Below are positions 9,974 through 18,496 of a stretch of 64,000 nt of DNA, piece by piece. Source of the stretch: Maritalea mobilis (GTDB taxonomy: Bacteria; Pseudomonadota; Alphaproteobacteria; Rhizobiales; Devosiaceae); the NCBI RefSeq assembly GCF_004363175.1, contig NZ_SNYR01000001.1:1426001-1490000 (forward strand). Reading direction: 5' to 3'. The translations under genes and the position numbers were made by a program. The notes beneath the pieces were generated by a model. It was not told the DNA's origin. It did not search any database and saw nothing but the letters and a program-made list of their open reading frames with translations. The number at the start of each line of letters is the position of its first letter. Position 1 is the stretch's first letter.

Positions 9974-10564
9974 ATGCAAATTTATTTGATTGTACCGCCC
10001 AAAGCTGATGAGCAAACGCAACAAACCTGTTTGGAGTTGTGCCAAACTGGACACGTTTCTGCCTTGCTTATTCAACGTGGCGAAATGGCCGAATATGACT
10101 ATTTTGACTGGGCAAAAACACTGATCGGTCCAGCACAATCCAACGAAGTTGCGGTGCTGTTGGACAATGTGCCCCAAGCGGTGCGTAGCCTGAAAGCAGA
10201 TGGCGTACACATCACGCAAAGCGCTAAGGAAACTGGCGAATGGTGCAAAAAGCTCAAGCCAGAATCCATTGTGGGTGCTGGCGAAATCTTCTCCCGTCAT
10301 GATGCCATGACCAAAGGTGAAAAAGATGTCGATTATGTATTCTTCGGCCATTTAGACCCTGCAAAATCTGGTGACGATGAAGAGACCGCCGAAATGGCAA
10401 ACTGGTGGGCTGAAACTTTTGAAGTGCCAGCAGTTGGTTTCGTTCACGAAACCGATTTGCTAAACAAACATGTCGAATTCTGCGCCGTGCGCTATCAAGT
10501 GTTTGGCACAGAGAACCCTGTCGCTGCCCTGCAAAAAATTGTTGATGAACTGAACAAGAAATGA
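9974..10564 (+). CDS. Thiamine-phosphate-synthase-like (ThiE/TenI fold) protein
   Basis: A 196-residue protein with the layout of ThiE/TenI: LLIQRGEM, a LLDN strand, ADGVHITQ, the GAGEIFSRH segment and YVFFGHLDPA correspond in order to family landmarks. Several ThiE catalytic features are not visible: the substrate-contacting Q-x-R-x-K block early in the protein and the C-terminal phosphate-binding GGI loop (here the segment is VPAVGFVHE). It may therefore be a divergent relative, not an active thiamine phosphate synthase. Such genes commonly sit between fba and a Sel1 gene in Rhizobiales. Its stop overlaps the Sel1 gene start (ATGA). Confidence 0.7.
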   Translation: MQIYLIVPPKADEQTQQTCLELCQTGHVSALLIQRGEMAEYDYFDWAKTLIGPAQSNEVAVLLDNVPQAVRSLKADGVHITQSAKETGEWCKKLKPESIVGAGEIFSRHDAMTKGEKDVDYVFFGHLDPAKSGDDEETAEMANWWAETFEVPAVGFVHETDLLNKHVEFCAVRYQVFGTENPVAALQKIVDELNKK

Positions 10565-11550
10565 CCCGGCCAATCCAAAAGTTCTGCATCACACTTTTAC
10601 TGAGCACCAGCCTCTGCGCTGCAGCAGTCGCGCAAGAAGAAAACGACATTTCACCAACGCCAGAAACGCCGCCAGCGGAAACCACCGCTGAAACAGGGCC
10701 GGTGGACGAGGCATATGGCGCCTATCAACGCGGCATGTATCTTACGGCGTTGGCGCTGGCACTGCCCCGCGCAAAGGAAGATGATGCTGCCGCCCAAACT
10801 TTGATCGCAGAACTCTATGCCAATGGCTTTGGCGTTGATCGCAATTTAGAGCGCGCCGCCGGCTGGTATGAAATTGCAGCACAAAATGGCGATGCACACG
10901 CCGCCTTCCAGCTTGGTCTGCTCTATCAAACTGGCGATGGCGTCGAACAAGATCGGGCACGCGCAGCAGAACTGGTAAAACAGGCCGCAGAAGCGGGATT
11001 GATTGAAGCAAAATACAATCTCGCCCAATTGCACATTGAGGGCCGATTTGTAGAACCCAATCTATCTTATGCCGCTCAATTGTTGGCAGAGGCAGCAGAC
11101 AAAGGCTTGCCCGAAGCACAATATGATCTGGGTATTATGGTGATGGAAGGTGCGGGCGTGGAGCCAAATCCAGAGCGCGGCGCGGACCTTATCGGCGCCG
11201 CCGCCAGCGAAGGCCTTATCGCCGCGCAAATCGAATATGCAACGCTCCTGACTTTAGGCAAAGGCGTGCCGCAAGATTTCAAAACCGCCTTCTTGTGGTA
11301 TCAACAAGCAGCGAAACGCGGCAACCCCGTTGCCCAAGCACGGTTAGGTCGGCTTTATGCGGCTGGCCAAGGTGTCGAACAAGATATTGTTGAATCGGCA
11401 AAGTGGCGTGCCCTCGCCCGTCGCCAAGGTCTTAAAGATGAGATTTTGGACAATCTGCTTGCGGGTGCGGATAGCACCATGATTGAGCAAGGCGAAGAAT
11501 GGGCAAAAATCTGGCCTGAACAGCCAAGCGGCCAGAACGCCAGCAATTAA
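10561..11550 (+). CDS. Secreted Sel1-repeat protein
   Basis: A 329-residue protein with a cleavable signal peptide (MTRPIQKFCITLLLSTSLC, likely cut after AVA). After an acidic, proline/threonine-rich linker, residues 45-310 hold about six Sel1-like repeats of the AAxWYxxAAxxGxxxAxxxLGxxYxxGxGV type, such as AAGWYEIAAQNGDAHAAFQLG. Sel1 solenoids mediate protein-protein contacts; a periplasmic or envelope role is inferred. ATGA overlap with the ThiE-like gene implies a two-gene operon, which ends at a hairpin just before efp. Confidence 0.85.
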   Translation: MTRPIQKFCITLLLSTSLCAAAVAQEENDISPTPETPPAETTAETGPVDEAYGAYQRGMYLTALALALPRAKEDDAAAQTLIAELYANGFGVDRNLERAAGWYEIAAQNGDAHAAFQLGLLYQTGDGVEQDRARAAELVKQAAEAGLIEAKYNLAQLHIEGRFVEPNLSYAAQLLAEAADKGLPEAQYDLGIMVMEGAGVEPNPERGADLIGAAASEGLIAAQIEYATLLTLGKGVPQDFKTAFLWYQQAAKRGNPVAQARLGRLYAAGQGVEQDIVESAKWRALARRQGLKDEILDNLLAGADSTMIEQGEEWAKIWPEQPSGQNASN

Positions 11551-11635
11551 GCATTTATTGCGCTAAACGCGCTGAGAAGGCTTTGCCACTTGCACTTGCG
11601 CCAATTCTGAGGCAAAAGGCAGGCCAAAGTTTTTT

Positions 11636-11659
11636 GATGGCGCATGGCCATCTCTTTTT
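11636..11659 (+). terminator. Possible terminator or attenuator upstream of efp
   Basis: GATGGC (11636-11641) pairs with GCCATC (11647-11652) around GCATG and is followed by TCTTTTTC. It could end the ThiE-like/Sel1 transcript. The tail stops only about 20 bases before the efp ATG, leaving no room for a separate efp promoter downstream of it. Confidence 0.45.
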
Positions 11660-11680
11660 CAATCTGTCAAAGGCATATCC

Positions 11681-12244
11681 ATGAAACTCAATGGCAATGA
11701 AATTCGCCCCGGCAACGTGATTCAACACAAAGGATCATTGTGGGTTGCAGTGAAGGTGCAAAGCGTGAAGCCTGGTAAAGGCGGCGCGTTCGCCCAAGTT
11801 GAGCTTAAAGACATTGTTTCCGGCACCAAATTGAACGAGCGTTTTCGCGCTGCTGAAACAGTGGAGAAAGTCCGTCTTGAACAAAAGGAATATCAATACC
11901 TTTACGAGCAAGGCGAAATGCTTGTCTTTATGGACAATGAAACTTATGAACAGCTTGAATTGCAGGCGGATTTCGTAGGTGATCGCGCAGCCTTCCTACA
12001 AGATGGCATGACCGTGACAGTAGAAAGCCACGAAGGCAAACCATTGGGCATTTCATTGCCACAATTTGTAACCCTGACCGTCACAGAAACTGAACCTGTA
12101 ATCAAAGGCCAAACCGCAGCGAACTCGTTTAAGCCAGCACTTTTGGAAAATGGGATCAAAGTGATGGTGCCTCCTTTCATCGGTCAGGACGAAAAAATCG
12201 TGATCGACACCAACGAGATCACCTATTCTAAACGCGCCGAGTAG
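11681..12244 (+). CDS. efp: Translation elongation factor P
   Basis: Binds ribosomes stalled at polyproline stretches between the P and E sites and stimulates peptide-bond formation. 187 residues in three beta-barrel domains, the standard length. The loop VKPGKGGAF puts the modifiable lysine at residue 33 (equivalent to the E. coli lysine that receives beta-lysine). The C-terminal domain ends with the expected [14 protein letters not shown]. The ribosome site is weak (AAAGG). The inositol-phosphatase-family gene starts eleven bases after the stop, so the two are likely cotranscribed. Confidence 0.96.
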   Translation: MKLNGNEIRPGNVIQHKGSLWVAVKVQSVKPGKGGAFAQVELKDIVSGTKLNERFRAAETVEKVRLEQKEYQYLYEQGEMLVFMDNETYEQLELQADFVGDRAAFLQDGMTVTVESHEGKPLGISLPQFVTLTVTETEPVIKGQTAANSFKPALLENGIKVMVPPFIGQDEKIVIDTNEITYSKRAE

Positions 12245-12255
12245 GACTTTTACCC

Positions 12256-13047
12256 ATGGCACAATCTGCACTCCTCACAATTATGACAGCCGCTGCCCGC
12301 AAAGCAGCGCGGTCCCTCAAGCGCGATTTTGGCGAAGTTGAAAACTTGCAAGTTTCGCGCAAAGGGCCAGCAGACTTTGTGTCTGCTGCCGATAAACGTG
12401 CGGAAAGAGCCATCTACGAAGAGCTGCACAAATCTCGCCCCACCTATTCTTTCCTGATGGAAGAAGGCGGCGAGATTGAAGGCACTGATGGTCAGCACCG
12501 TTGGATCATTGATCCGCTTGATGGCACCACCAACTTTTTGCACTCCATCCCCATGTTCGCCATTTCCATTGGCTTGGAGCGGAATGGCCAAATGGTTGGT
12601 GGGGTGATTTACAACCCGATCACCGACGAATTGTTCACTGCTGAACGCGGCAAAGGTGCTTTCTTGAACAATCGCCGCTTGCGCGTTTCTGGTCGTGTAC
12701 ATTTGGCCGATGCGGTTGCCGTTACCGGCATCAAGCAAACTGCCAGCGCCCGTAACGATGCAACCACCATTGCCGAAGCGGCTGCAATGAATGCTGCATG
12801 TGCTGGCATTCGCCGCACAGGGTCAGCTGCATTAGATTTGGCATATGTGGCTGCAGGTCGCTTTGACGGCATGTGGGAGCGTGATCTTGCGCCATGGGAC
12901 ATTGCGGCAGGCATTTTGATGGTGCGCGAAGCAGGTGGCTTGGTCACCGATTTGAGCAATAAAGAAATCAAGCCCGAAAGCGGCTCTGTTTTGGCAGCGA
13001 ATGAAAAACTGCACGCGCAAATGCGCAAGGCGCTCAAAGCAGTTTAA
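12256..13047 (+). CDS. Inositol monophosphatase family protein
   Basis: A Mg2+-dependent, Li+-sensitive-type phosphatase of 263 residues. The metal ligands are visible: the glutamate pair in LMEEGGE (residues 69-70), the signature DPLDGTTNF at 86-94 (D86, D89) and the C-terminal WERDLAPWDIAAG block with its aspartates. Known members hydrolyse inositol-1-phosphate or related sugar phosphates, and SuhB also acts in rRNA antitermination; which applies here cannot be read. It sits directly after efp, as in many alphaproteobacteria, and a terminator follows. Confidence 0.92.
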   Translation: MAQSALLTIMTAAARKAARSLKRDFGEVENLQVSRKGPADFVSAADKRAERAIYEELHKSRPTYSFLMEEGGEIEGTDGQHRWIIDPLDGTTNFLHSIPMFAISIGLERNGQMVGGVIYNPITDELFTAERGKGAFLNNRRLRVSGRVHLADAVAVTGIKQTASARNDATTIAEAAAMNAACAGIRRTGSAALDLAYVAAGRFDGMWERDLAPWDIAAGILMVREAGGLVTDLSNKEIKPESGSVLAANEKLHAQMRKALKAV

Positions 13048-13092
13048 ATCCAAACGATCATATCCCTGCCATAGTTGGCAGCGAAATTCATG

Positions 13093-13121
13093 AGCGCGTT
13101 GCACCAGCAGCGCGCTTTTTT
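13093..13121 (+). terminator. Intrinsic terminator after the inositol phosphatase gene
   Basis: AGCGCGTTG pairs with CAGCGCGCT (nine pairs, one G-T) around CACCAG, followed by six Ts. Confidence 0.85.
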
Positions 13122-13235
13122 GGTTTTGGCTCAACTTTGCACCATTGGCAATTTGCTGTTGTCAGGTGAAGGCACACTCTCTAGAATCGCGACCTAAGTG
13201 GTTCGCACTTTCGGGGAAGAGGGAATTTTTCAAGT

Positions 13236-14255
13236 ATGGCACCGTCTTACGATCCTTATCGTTTATCCAGCCCAACCGTTTATCTGATCAAAATGATCAT
13301 TTTTTTGATCATTGTGGCGATGATTGCCATCATCCTCACCCCGCAGCTCACTGAAGCCTTCTGGTCAAATCCATTCATCAATTTGGTGATTTTGGGCGCA
13401 CTTGCTGTTGGCATTGTGCTGAGCTTTATTCAAGTTATTCGCCTGTTCCCAGAGGTAAATTGGGTCAATGGATTGCAGGACGGAAATCCCAATTCTGGCC
13501 AACCCCGTTTGCTGATGCCAGTCGCTGCCATCTTGCGCGATCAACTGGGTGAAACCGTCATTACCCCGGCTTCCATGCGTTCCATTTTGGACTCGGTGGG
13601 CAACCGTTTGGACGAAGCCAAGGACACGTCTCGCTACCTCACTGGCCTGCTGGTTTTCCTTGGCCTTTTGGGCACATTCTACGGCTTGCTGCAAACAGTG
13701 AGCTCTGTGGGTGACGTAATCGCTTCACTCGACGTGACCAATGGCGATTCCGGCAATCTATTCTCCAATCTGAAAGATGGTCTTGAAGCACCATTGTCAG
13801 GCATGGGCACAGCCTTTGCGTCGTCCCTTTTCGGCCTCAGCGGATCGCTGATTTTGGGGTTCTTGGACCTTCAAGCGAGCCAGGCGCAAAACGCTTTTTA
13901 CACTGACTTGGAAGATTGGATGTCCTCCATGACGGAGCTGGATCATCCAATGACCCAGATGCAAGCCAACCAAATGGGTGTTGATGGCGCCAGCATGCAA
14001 GCCATGGTGGAGCAATTGGGCGCAACCATGCAAAACTCATCCTCGTCCCAAAACGCTATTCGAGCCATGGCCGAGTTGGCACACGGGTTGGACGGCCTCA
14101 CAAAATTGATCCGCAAACAGCAAGAAGATTTGCGCACGCACATCAATGATCAGGCTGAAAACAACGCACAAATGCGCAAATTGATCGATGCCTTGCTGCA
14201 ATCTGTTGACGATGAACAGTCCGGTAAAAAAGACAAGGGCAAGGGAGACGCATAA
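13236..14255 (+). CDS. MotA/TolQ/ExbB-like membrane protein
   Basis: A 339-residue inner-membrane protein with four predicted helices (about residues 17-36, 46-68, 133-155 and 190-212). The TolQ/MotA signature lies around residues 133-212 (LTGLLVFLGLLGTFYGLLQT and the LSGMGTAFASSLFGL segment). About 120 cytoplasmic, glutamine-rich residues follow the last helix. The OmpA-domain partner begins at the base after its stop, so the two are translationally linked. Together they resemble a proton-driven stator (MotAB, ExbBD or the ZorAB pair), but no flagellar, ton or Zorya effector genes lie nearby. Its role is not known. Confidence 0.85.
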   Translation: MAPSYDPYRLSSPTVYLIKMIIFLIIVAMIAIILTPQLTEAFWSNPFINLVILGALAVGIVLSFIQVIRLFPEVNWVNGLQDGNPNSGQPRLLMPVAAILRDQLGETVITPASMRSILDSVGNRLDEAKDTSRYLTGLLVFLGLLGTFYGLLQTVSSVGDVIASLDVTNGDSGNLFSNLKDGLEAPLSGMGTAFASSLFGLSGSLILGFLDLQASQAQNAFYTDLEDWMSSMTELDHPMTQMQANQMGVDGASMQAMVEQLGATMQNSSSSQNAIRAMAELAHGLDGLTKLIRKQQEDLRTHINDQAENNAQMRKLIDALLQSVDDEQSGKKDKGKGDA

Positions 14256-15278
14256 ATGGCTCTTTCTCGCTCACGTCGCCAAGCGCGGCAGGATTATTGG
14301 CCCGGCTTTGTGGATGCTATGGCCAGCCTGTTGCTCGTCATCATCTTCCTCTTGTCGGTCTTCATGCTGGCACAATTCTTTCTAAGCCAAGAAATTTTGG
14401 GCAAAGATAGCGCCCTCACCCGCCTCAATTCGCAAATTGCAGAGCTTACGGAACTTCTTCAGCTGGAACGCGCCAATAGCGACGATTTGGAAGCCACCAT
14501 CGCCTCACTATCCGCCACTTTGGCGGGGGCCGAAAGCGACCGTGATCGCCTGCAAACACAATTGGACGGTCTTGGCGCAGGCGTATCTGATAAAGACGGA
14601 CGCATCGCAGCTCTCACCAGTGAATTGGCCGAAGAGCGTGAAATTAGCGACGAAGCCGCCGCGCAGGTCGCCTTGCTCAATCAACAATTATCCGCATTGC
14701 GCTCGCAAATCGCTGCCCTAGAACAGGCGCTTGAAGCCAGCGAACAACGCGACGTAGAAAGCCGCACCCGGATCGCAGATTTGGGCCGCCGCCTCAATTT
14801 GGCGCTAGCACAACGAGTGCAAGATTTGTCACGCTATCGCTCAGATTTCTTTGGTCGTCTGCGTGAAATCCTAGCCGATCGGAGCGACATTCGCATTGAA
14901 GGCGACCGCTTTGTCTTCCAATCTGAAGTGTTGTTCAGCGCTGGCAGTGCCGACATTGCAGATGCAGGCTTGGACGATTTGAATGCACTAGCAGATGCCA
15001 TCAAAGAATTGGAAAACGAAATTCCGCCTGAAATTCCGTGGGTGCTGCAAATTGGCGGGCATACGGATAAACGGCCAATCAACACGCCACGCTTCCCGTC
15101 AAACTGGGAACTTTCAGCCAGCCGGGCCATTTCGGTCGCCACCTATTTAGTCGATCAGGGCATCTCGCCCCAGCGTCTTGTCGCCGCTGGCTTTGGCGAA
15201 TTCCAGCCCATCGAGGATGGCGACACCGAAGAAGCCTACCGCCGCAACCGCCGCATCGAATTCAAGCTGACAAACTAA
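14256..15278 (+). CDS. OmpA/MotB-like peptidoglycan-binding protein
   Basis: A 340-residue partner of the preceding MotA-like protein. A single N-terminal helix (residues 18-43) starts with FVDAMASLLLVIIFLLS; Asp20 sits where MotB-type proteins carry their proton-binding aspartate. Residues 50-185 are a long coiled coil, and residues 210-340 are an OmpA-like peptidoglycan-binding domain with IGGHTDKRP and SNWELSASRA...VATYL. Start and stop abut the MotA gene exactly. The architecture implies an inner-membrane ion channel tethered to the cell wall; the driven process is unknown. Confidence 0.88.
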   Translation: MALSRSRRQARQDYWPGFVDAMASLLLVIIFLLSVFMLAQFFLSQEILGKDSALTRLNSQIAELTELLQLERANSDDLEATIASLSATLAGAESDRDRLQTQLDGLGAGVSDKDGRIAALTSELAEEREISDEAAAQVALLNQQLSALRSQIAALEQALEASEQRDVESRTRIADLGRRLNLALAQRVQDLSRYRSDFFGRLREILADRSDIRIEGDRFVFQSEVLFSAGSADIADAGLDDLNALADAIKELENEIPPEIPWVLQIGGHTDKRPINTPRFPSNWELSASRAISVATYLVDQGISPQRLVAAGFGEFQPIEDGDTEEAYRRNRRIEFKLTN

Positions 15279-15308
15279 CCGCTCAGCCATTAAAACGCGA
15301 AAATCGTC

Positions 15309-15331
15309 ACCACCGGACTTGATCCGGTGGT
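15309..15331. repeat. Perfect 9-bp hairpin between convergent genes
   Basis: ACCACCGGA (15309-15317) and TCCGGTGGT (15323-15331) flank CTTGA. There is no T-run on either strand. It lies between the convergent OmpA-like and ABC exporter genes. The core GGACTTGATCCGG resembles a hairpin I recall as common between alphaproteobacterial genes, but copy number cannot be judged here. Confidence 0.5.
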
Positions 15332-15397
15332 TCCAAGTCGCCATGCAAACCCAGCAATAACGCGTGGGGAACTCAGAAACACGGCGGCTAAAAAAAT

Positions 15398-17215
15398 CTA
15401 CTTCTGAAACTGAAGCTTCGCCAGCTCGGCGTAGCGACCGCCTTTAGCGATTAGCTCGTCATGCGTGCCTTCATCGATCACTTTGCCGCCTTCCATCACC
15501 ACAATGCGGTCCGCATTCTTGATGGTTGCCAAGCGGTGCGCAATCACCAAGGTGGTGCGTCCCACCATCAAACGTTCCAGCGCTTCTTGCACCTTCGTTT
15601 CACTTTCCGCATCCAAGGCGCTGGTTGCTTCATCCAGTAGCAAAATGGGTGCATCTTTTAACAAGGCCCGTGCGATGGCCACGCGCTGCTTTTGACCGCC
15701 GGAAAGCATAACACCACGTTCGCCTACGATGGACTCATAACCATCCTCAAGCCGCGACACAAAATCATCGACCAGTGCAGCTTCCGCTGCCGCCTTCACT
15801 TCCGCATCACTCGCATCTGGTTTGCCGAAGCGGATATTGTCGGCAATGGTGCCTGAGAACATCACCGAGTCTTGTTCAACATAGGCGAAGCGACGGCGCA
15901 ACTCTTGGAAGTCAGCCTGCCGCACATCGATGCCGTCAACTTTAACGCTACCGGCAGACGCATCGTAGAACCGCTGCAACAGTGAGAACAAGGTTGACTT
16001 ACCTGCGCCCGACGCCCCCACCAACGCCACCGTTTCTCCTGGTTTCACCTGAAGGTTGATGCCGTTCAAAACAGGCTCGTCCTGCCGCGTTAAATAACGG
16101 AATTCTACATTCTCAAATGTGACAGTGCCCAATGGTGGCTTAGGCAAGGCCACTGGATTTTCAGGTGTTTCAATTGTTGGCTGTGTATCGAGGATCTCAG
16201 TAATCCGTTCGCTGGCACCAGCAACGGTTTGCAGCGTGCCCAAAATTTCAGAAATACCCGTCAGCGTGCCAGTTGCCAGCATCGCATAAATCAAAAACTG
16301 GCTGAGTTCGCCCACAGTAATTTGCTCGCCGATCACCAATTGGGTGCCCACCCAAACAAGCGCCACCAAGGCACTCGCGGTCAAGAACATCACAAAGGCA
16401 ATCATGCCTGCGCGCACCAAAAGTCGCGCCACTTCAGATTGATAGCTGCCCTCAGCATAGCCGCCATATTCTGCATTGCGGTGTTCTTCTTGCGTAAAGG
16501 CTTTGATGGTCTTAATCGCGCCAAATGTCTCTGTCGCCATCGCTGCCAAATCGGCAATCTTATCTTGCTGGCGACGAGATAGATTGCGGATATAACGCCC
16601 AAGCCAAACGACCGGAAATACCAAAAGTGGAATCACCACAATCACCGTGGCTGCCAAATAGGGTGAGGTGATAAACATCATCAGCACCGCCCCGAACAAC
16701 ATGACGCTGGAACGCAACACCACCGGCAAGGCCGAATCGAGAGCGCCGCGCACAATGCCAACATCACTGGTAATCCGCGAAATAAGTTCACCGGTCCGGT
16801 TGGTGTCGAAAAAGGTGATGTCCAAATCTACCAAATGTTTAAACACAGCGCGCCGAATATCTGTGATCACGCGCATGCCGATCACGGAGATAAAATAAAA
16901 CCGTGCAGCGGACGCAACAGACAAAACGGCGGCAATTGCCACAATACCGAAGGAATATTGATTGATGGCCTCAAGGTTTTGCGCAACAAAACCTTCGTCA
17001 ATAATGTCGCCAATCAGAGCTGGGATGGTCAGCGACGCAATAGCCGCAACCAGCAAGAACAATGCTGTAAGCCCCAATCGAACCGGATATCGCAAAACAA
17101 ATGGCAACAATGCCCTTAACGGCTTAACGCCTTTCACCGACTTGCGTTCGGAAAGAACAATCTTTTTCAAACGCTCATCCATCGGCTTTTCTGCCGTTGT
17201 GTTTTGTTCGTTCAT
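15398..17215 (-). CDS. ABC exporter, fused membrane and ATPase domains (MsbA/ABCB type)
   Basis: A 605-residue half-transporter that would work as a homodimer. Six membrane helices occupy residues about 30-330; the nucleotide-binding domain covers about 365-600 with Walker A GASGAGKST, signature LSGGQKQRV, Walker B ILLLDEATSALD and the H-loop IAHRLATI. This class exports lipids, peptides or drugs; the substrate cannot be assigned, though an MsbA-like lipid or multidrug role is plausible. It is transcribed alone, convergent with the OmpA-like gene and divergent from rpmE. Confidence 0.93.
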   Translation of the reverse strand: MNEQNTTAEKPMDERLKKIVLSERKSVKGVKPLRALLPFVLRYPVRLGLTALFLLVAAIASLTIPALIGDIIDEGFVAQNLEAINQYSFGIVAIAAVLSVASAARFYFISVIGMRVITDIRRAVFKHLVDLDITFFDTNRTGELISRITSDVGIVRGALDSALPVVLRSSVMLFGAVLMMFITSPYLAATVIVVIPLLVFPVVWLGRYIRNLSRRQQDKIADLAAMATETFGAIKTIKAFTQEEHRNAEYGGYAEGSYQSEVARLLVRAGMIAFVMFLTASALVALVWVGTQLVIGEQITVGELSQFLIYAMLATGTLTGISEILGTLQTVAGASERITEILDTQPTIETPENPVALPKPPLGTVTFENVEFRYLTRQDEPVLNGINLQVKPGETVALVGASGAGKSTLFSLLQRFYDASAGSVKVDGIDVRQADFQELRRRFAYVEQDSVMFSGTIADNIRFGKPDASDAEVKAAAEAALVDDFVSRLEDGYESIVGERGVMLSGGQKQRVAIARALLKDAPILLLDEATSALDAESETKVQEALERLMVGRTTLVIAHRLATIKNADRIVVMEGGKVIDEGTHDELIAKGGRYAELAKLQFQK

Positions 17216-17442
17216 ATTCGGGATCTCTTTTTTGCTGTGCGCTTAAAAATAGGGATTGGCGCGACCAACATCAATAGCAGAAGTGCCAAAGCCGCAATTG
17301 GCGCAAACTCACACTTGCGCCAAATCCATTCTTGATATAGAACGCCCGGCAACGAAACGAATTTCGCGGGTCGCGCAACGCATGAATTGCGGCATGAATT
17401 GCATGATGACCTGCCTTTTACATTTTTGAAGGTAAGCAAAAG

Positions 17443-17664
17443 ATGAAAAAAGATCTTCATCCAGATTATCACATGATCAAAGTGGTCATGACTGATGGCA
17501 CCGAATATCAGACCCGTTCAACTTGGGGTTCTGAAGGCGACACAATGCAGTTGGATATCGATCCAAAAACACACCCAGCATGGACTGGTGGTTCAGGTCA
17601 GCTTCTTGACCGCGGTGGCCGTGTGTCTCGCTTTAAAGAAAAATTCAAAGGCATTTTGGGCTAA
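17443..17664 (+). CDS. rpmE: 50S ribosomal protein L31
   Basis: A 73-residue L31 of the large subunit: it opens [20 protein letters not shown], continues through [10 protein letters not shown] and HPAWTGG, and ends with the basic SRFKEKFKG. There are no cysteines, so this is the zinc-independent form. GAAGG lies a suitable distance upstream. The intergenic region shared with the divergent ABC exporter contains a CTTGCG...TATAGA pair about 16 bases apart that could be its promoter. A strong terminator follows, consistent with a monocistronic gene. Confidence 0.96.
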   Translation: MKKDLHPDYHMIKVVMTDGTEYQTRSTWGSEGDTMQLDIDPKTHPAWTGGSGQLLDRGGRVSRFKEKFKGILG

Positions 17665-17690
17665 GCCTCAAAACACTTTGACGACAAATA

Positions 17691-17717
17691 AAAACCCGGC
17701 TTCTAGCCGGGTTTTTT
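17691..17717. terminator. Bidirectional terminator, rpmE / DUF1465 gene
   Basis: AAAACCCGGC / GCCGGGTTTT, a perfect ten-base-pair stem with a TTCTA loop, has T-runs on both strands. It can terminate rpmE (+) and the convergent DUF1465 gene (-). Confidence 0.92.
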
Positions 17718-17739
17718 ATTTTCAACTTTTCAAATCTAT

Positions 17740-18246
17740 CTAGCGCTGAAAAGCATCTTTCAGCCGCGCCAATTGATTGACCACTGGATTATCTGTTGGC
17801 CGCTTTTGCTCATCACGTTCCATCGCATCCAGCGCCAAAATGCGTTTATGCAATGCATTAGCGCGCTCAATCATGTCGCGCATACGGGCAGGCAACAGCT
17901 GCCAATCCAAAGTATCATCAGCAATGGCCATCGCGCTCAGCTCAACGCGGCGATCTTCATTTCGAGCATCATCCATTGAGATTTCGCCCTCTTTCACCGC
18001 CCGCCGCAACAACAACCAGCTGGCCAACTGCATCAAACGTGTGGTGAGTTGCATGCTTTGGCTGGCATAAAGCAGCGCGGCATCGCGCCCCAACGCCTTT
18101 GATTCTGCCCGCCCTTCTCCATCGAGATAGCCAGCAACTTCTTCCACCAAAGCCATGCCTTCGCGATAAAGTTGGTTAAACCCGCCTGATTGAACAAGCT
18201 TAGGCCCAAGTGATTGTGCGCCCGGCTCGATATCATTTTCGCTCAC
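17740..18246 (-). CDS. DUF1465 family protein
   Basis: A 168-residue, largely helical cytosolic protein that I recognise as DUF1465, a family mainly found in alphaproteobacteria. Landmarks are FNQLYREGMALVEEVAGYLDG, the RDAALLYASQSMQLTTRLMQLASWLLL helix pair and the C-terminal NPVVNQLARLKDAFQR. No catalytic motif is visible. A related Caulobacter protein has been studied as a CtrA-linked factor, but I cannot transfer that function with certainty. It is convergent with rpmE; upstream lies a 375-base intergenic stretch with an orphan terminator. Confidence 0.88.
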   Translation of the reverse strand: MSENDIEPGAQSLGPKLVQSGGFNQLYREGMALVEEVAGYLDGEGRAESKALGRDAALLYASQSMQLTTRLMQLASWLLLRRAVKEGEISMDDARNEDRRVELSAMAIADDTLDWQLLPARMRDMIERANALHKRILALDAMERDEQKRPTDNPVVNQLARLKDAFQR

Positions 18247-18356
18247 GCCAACACTCCCTTTATCTTTCGCAAATTCCCATTTGCCGCGCAGTATAAAGCC
18301 AAAGGCTTAACAAACAAACATGGCGGCATGCGGGCAAACCCGAACCCTGAAACTAG

Positions 18357-18391
18357 CCCTAAAAAGAAAAAAGAGCCGTCAAAGCGGCTCT
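18357..18391 (-). terminator. Orphan minus-strand intrinsic terminator
   Basis: On the minus strand, AGAGCCG pairs with CGGCTCT around CTTTGA and runs into TTTTTTCTTTTT. On the plus strand there is no T-run. It lies upstream of the DUF1465 gene, and no annotated gene on its 5' side could use it. Confidence 0.8.
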
Positions 18392-18481
18392 CAAAGTTAA
18401 CAGGGAGGCGTCAAACAGAGTGTAAAAACCGCTCTGCTAGATCCAGACCATGCTGGATAAAACTAAGTTAACCGGAAATGT

Positions 18482-18496
18482 TTAATGCAACCTTAA
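18482..18496. promoter_or_regulatory. CtrA-type box (TTAA-N7-TTAA)
   Basis: TTAATGCAACCTTAA matches the full CtrA recognition consensus. It lies 125 bases upstream of the glycosyltransferase start and inside the 12-codon ORF of the opposite strand, so it could govern either direction. The assignment rests on the motif alone. Confidence 0.45.

Noticed and set aside
13145-13354. A short ORF before the MotA-like gene
   Set aside because: It overlaps the first 119 bases of a well-supported gene in a different frame and has no ribosome site.
13236-15278. A Zorya anti-phage defence system
   Set aside because: Only the ZorAB-like membrane pair is present. No ZorC, ZorD helicase or ZorE nuclease is nearby, and the neighbours are housekeeping genes.
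17212-17472. An 86-codon minus-strand ORF between the ABC exporter and rpmE
   Set aside because: It runs through the divergent promoter region and into rpmE; low-quality sequence and no ribosome site.
18214-18471. An 85-codon plus-strand ORF in the 18.2-18.6 kb gap
   Set aside because: It overlaps the DUF1465 start and runs across the orphan terminator; the lysine-rich stretch is only the complement of the T-run.
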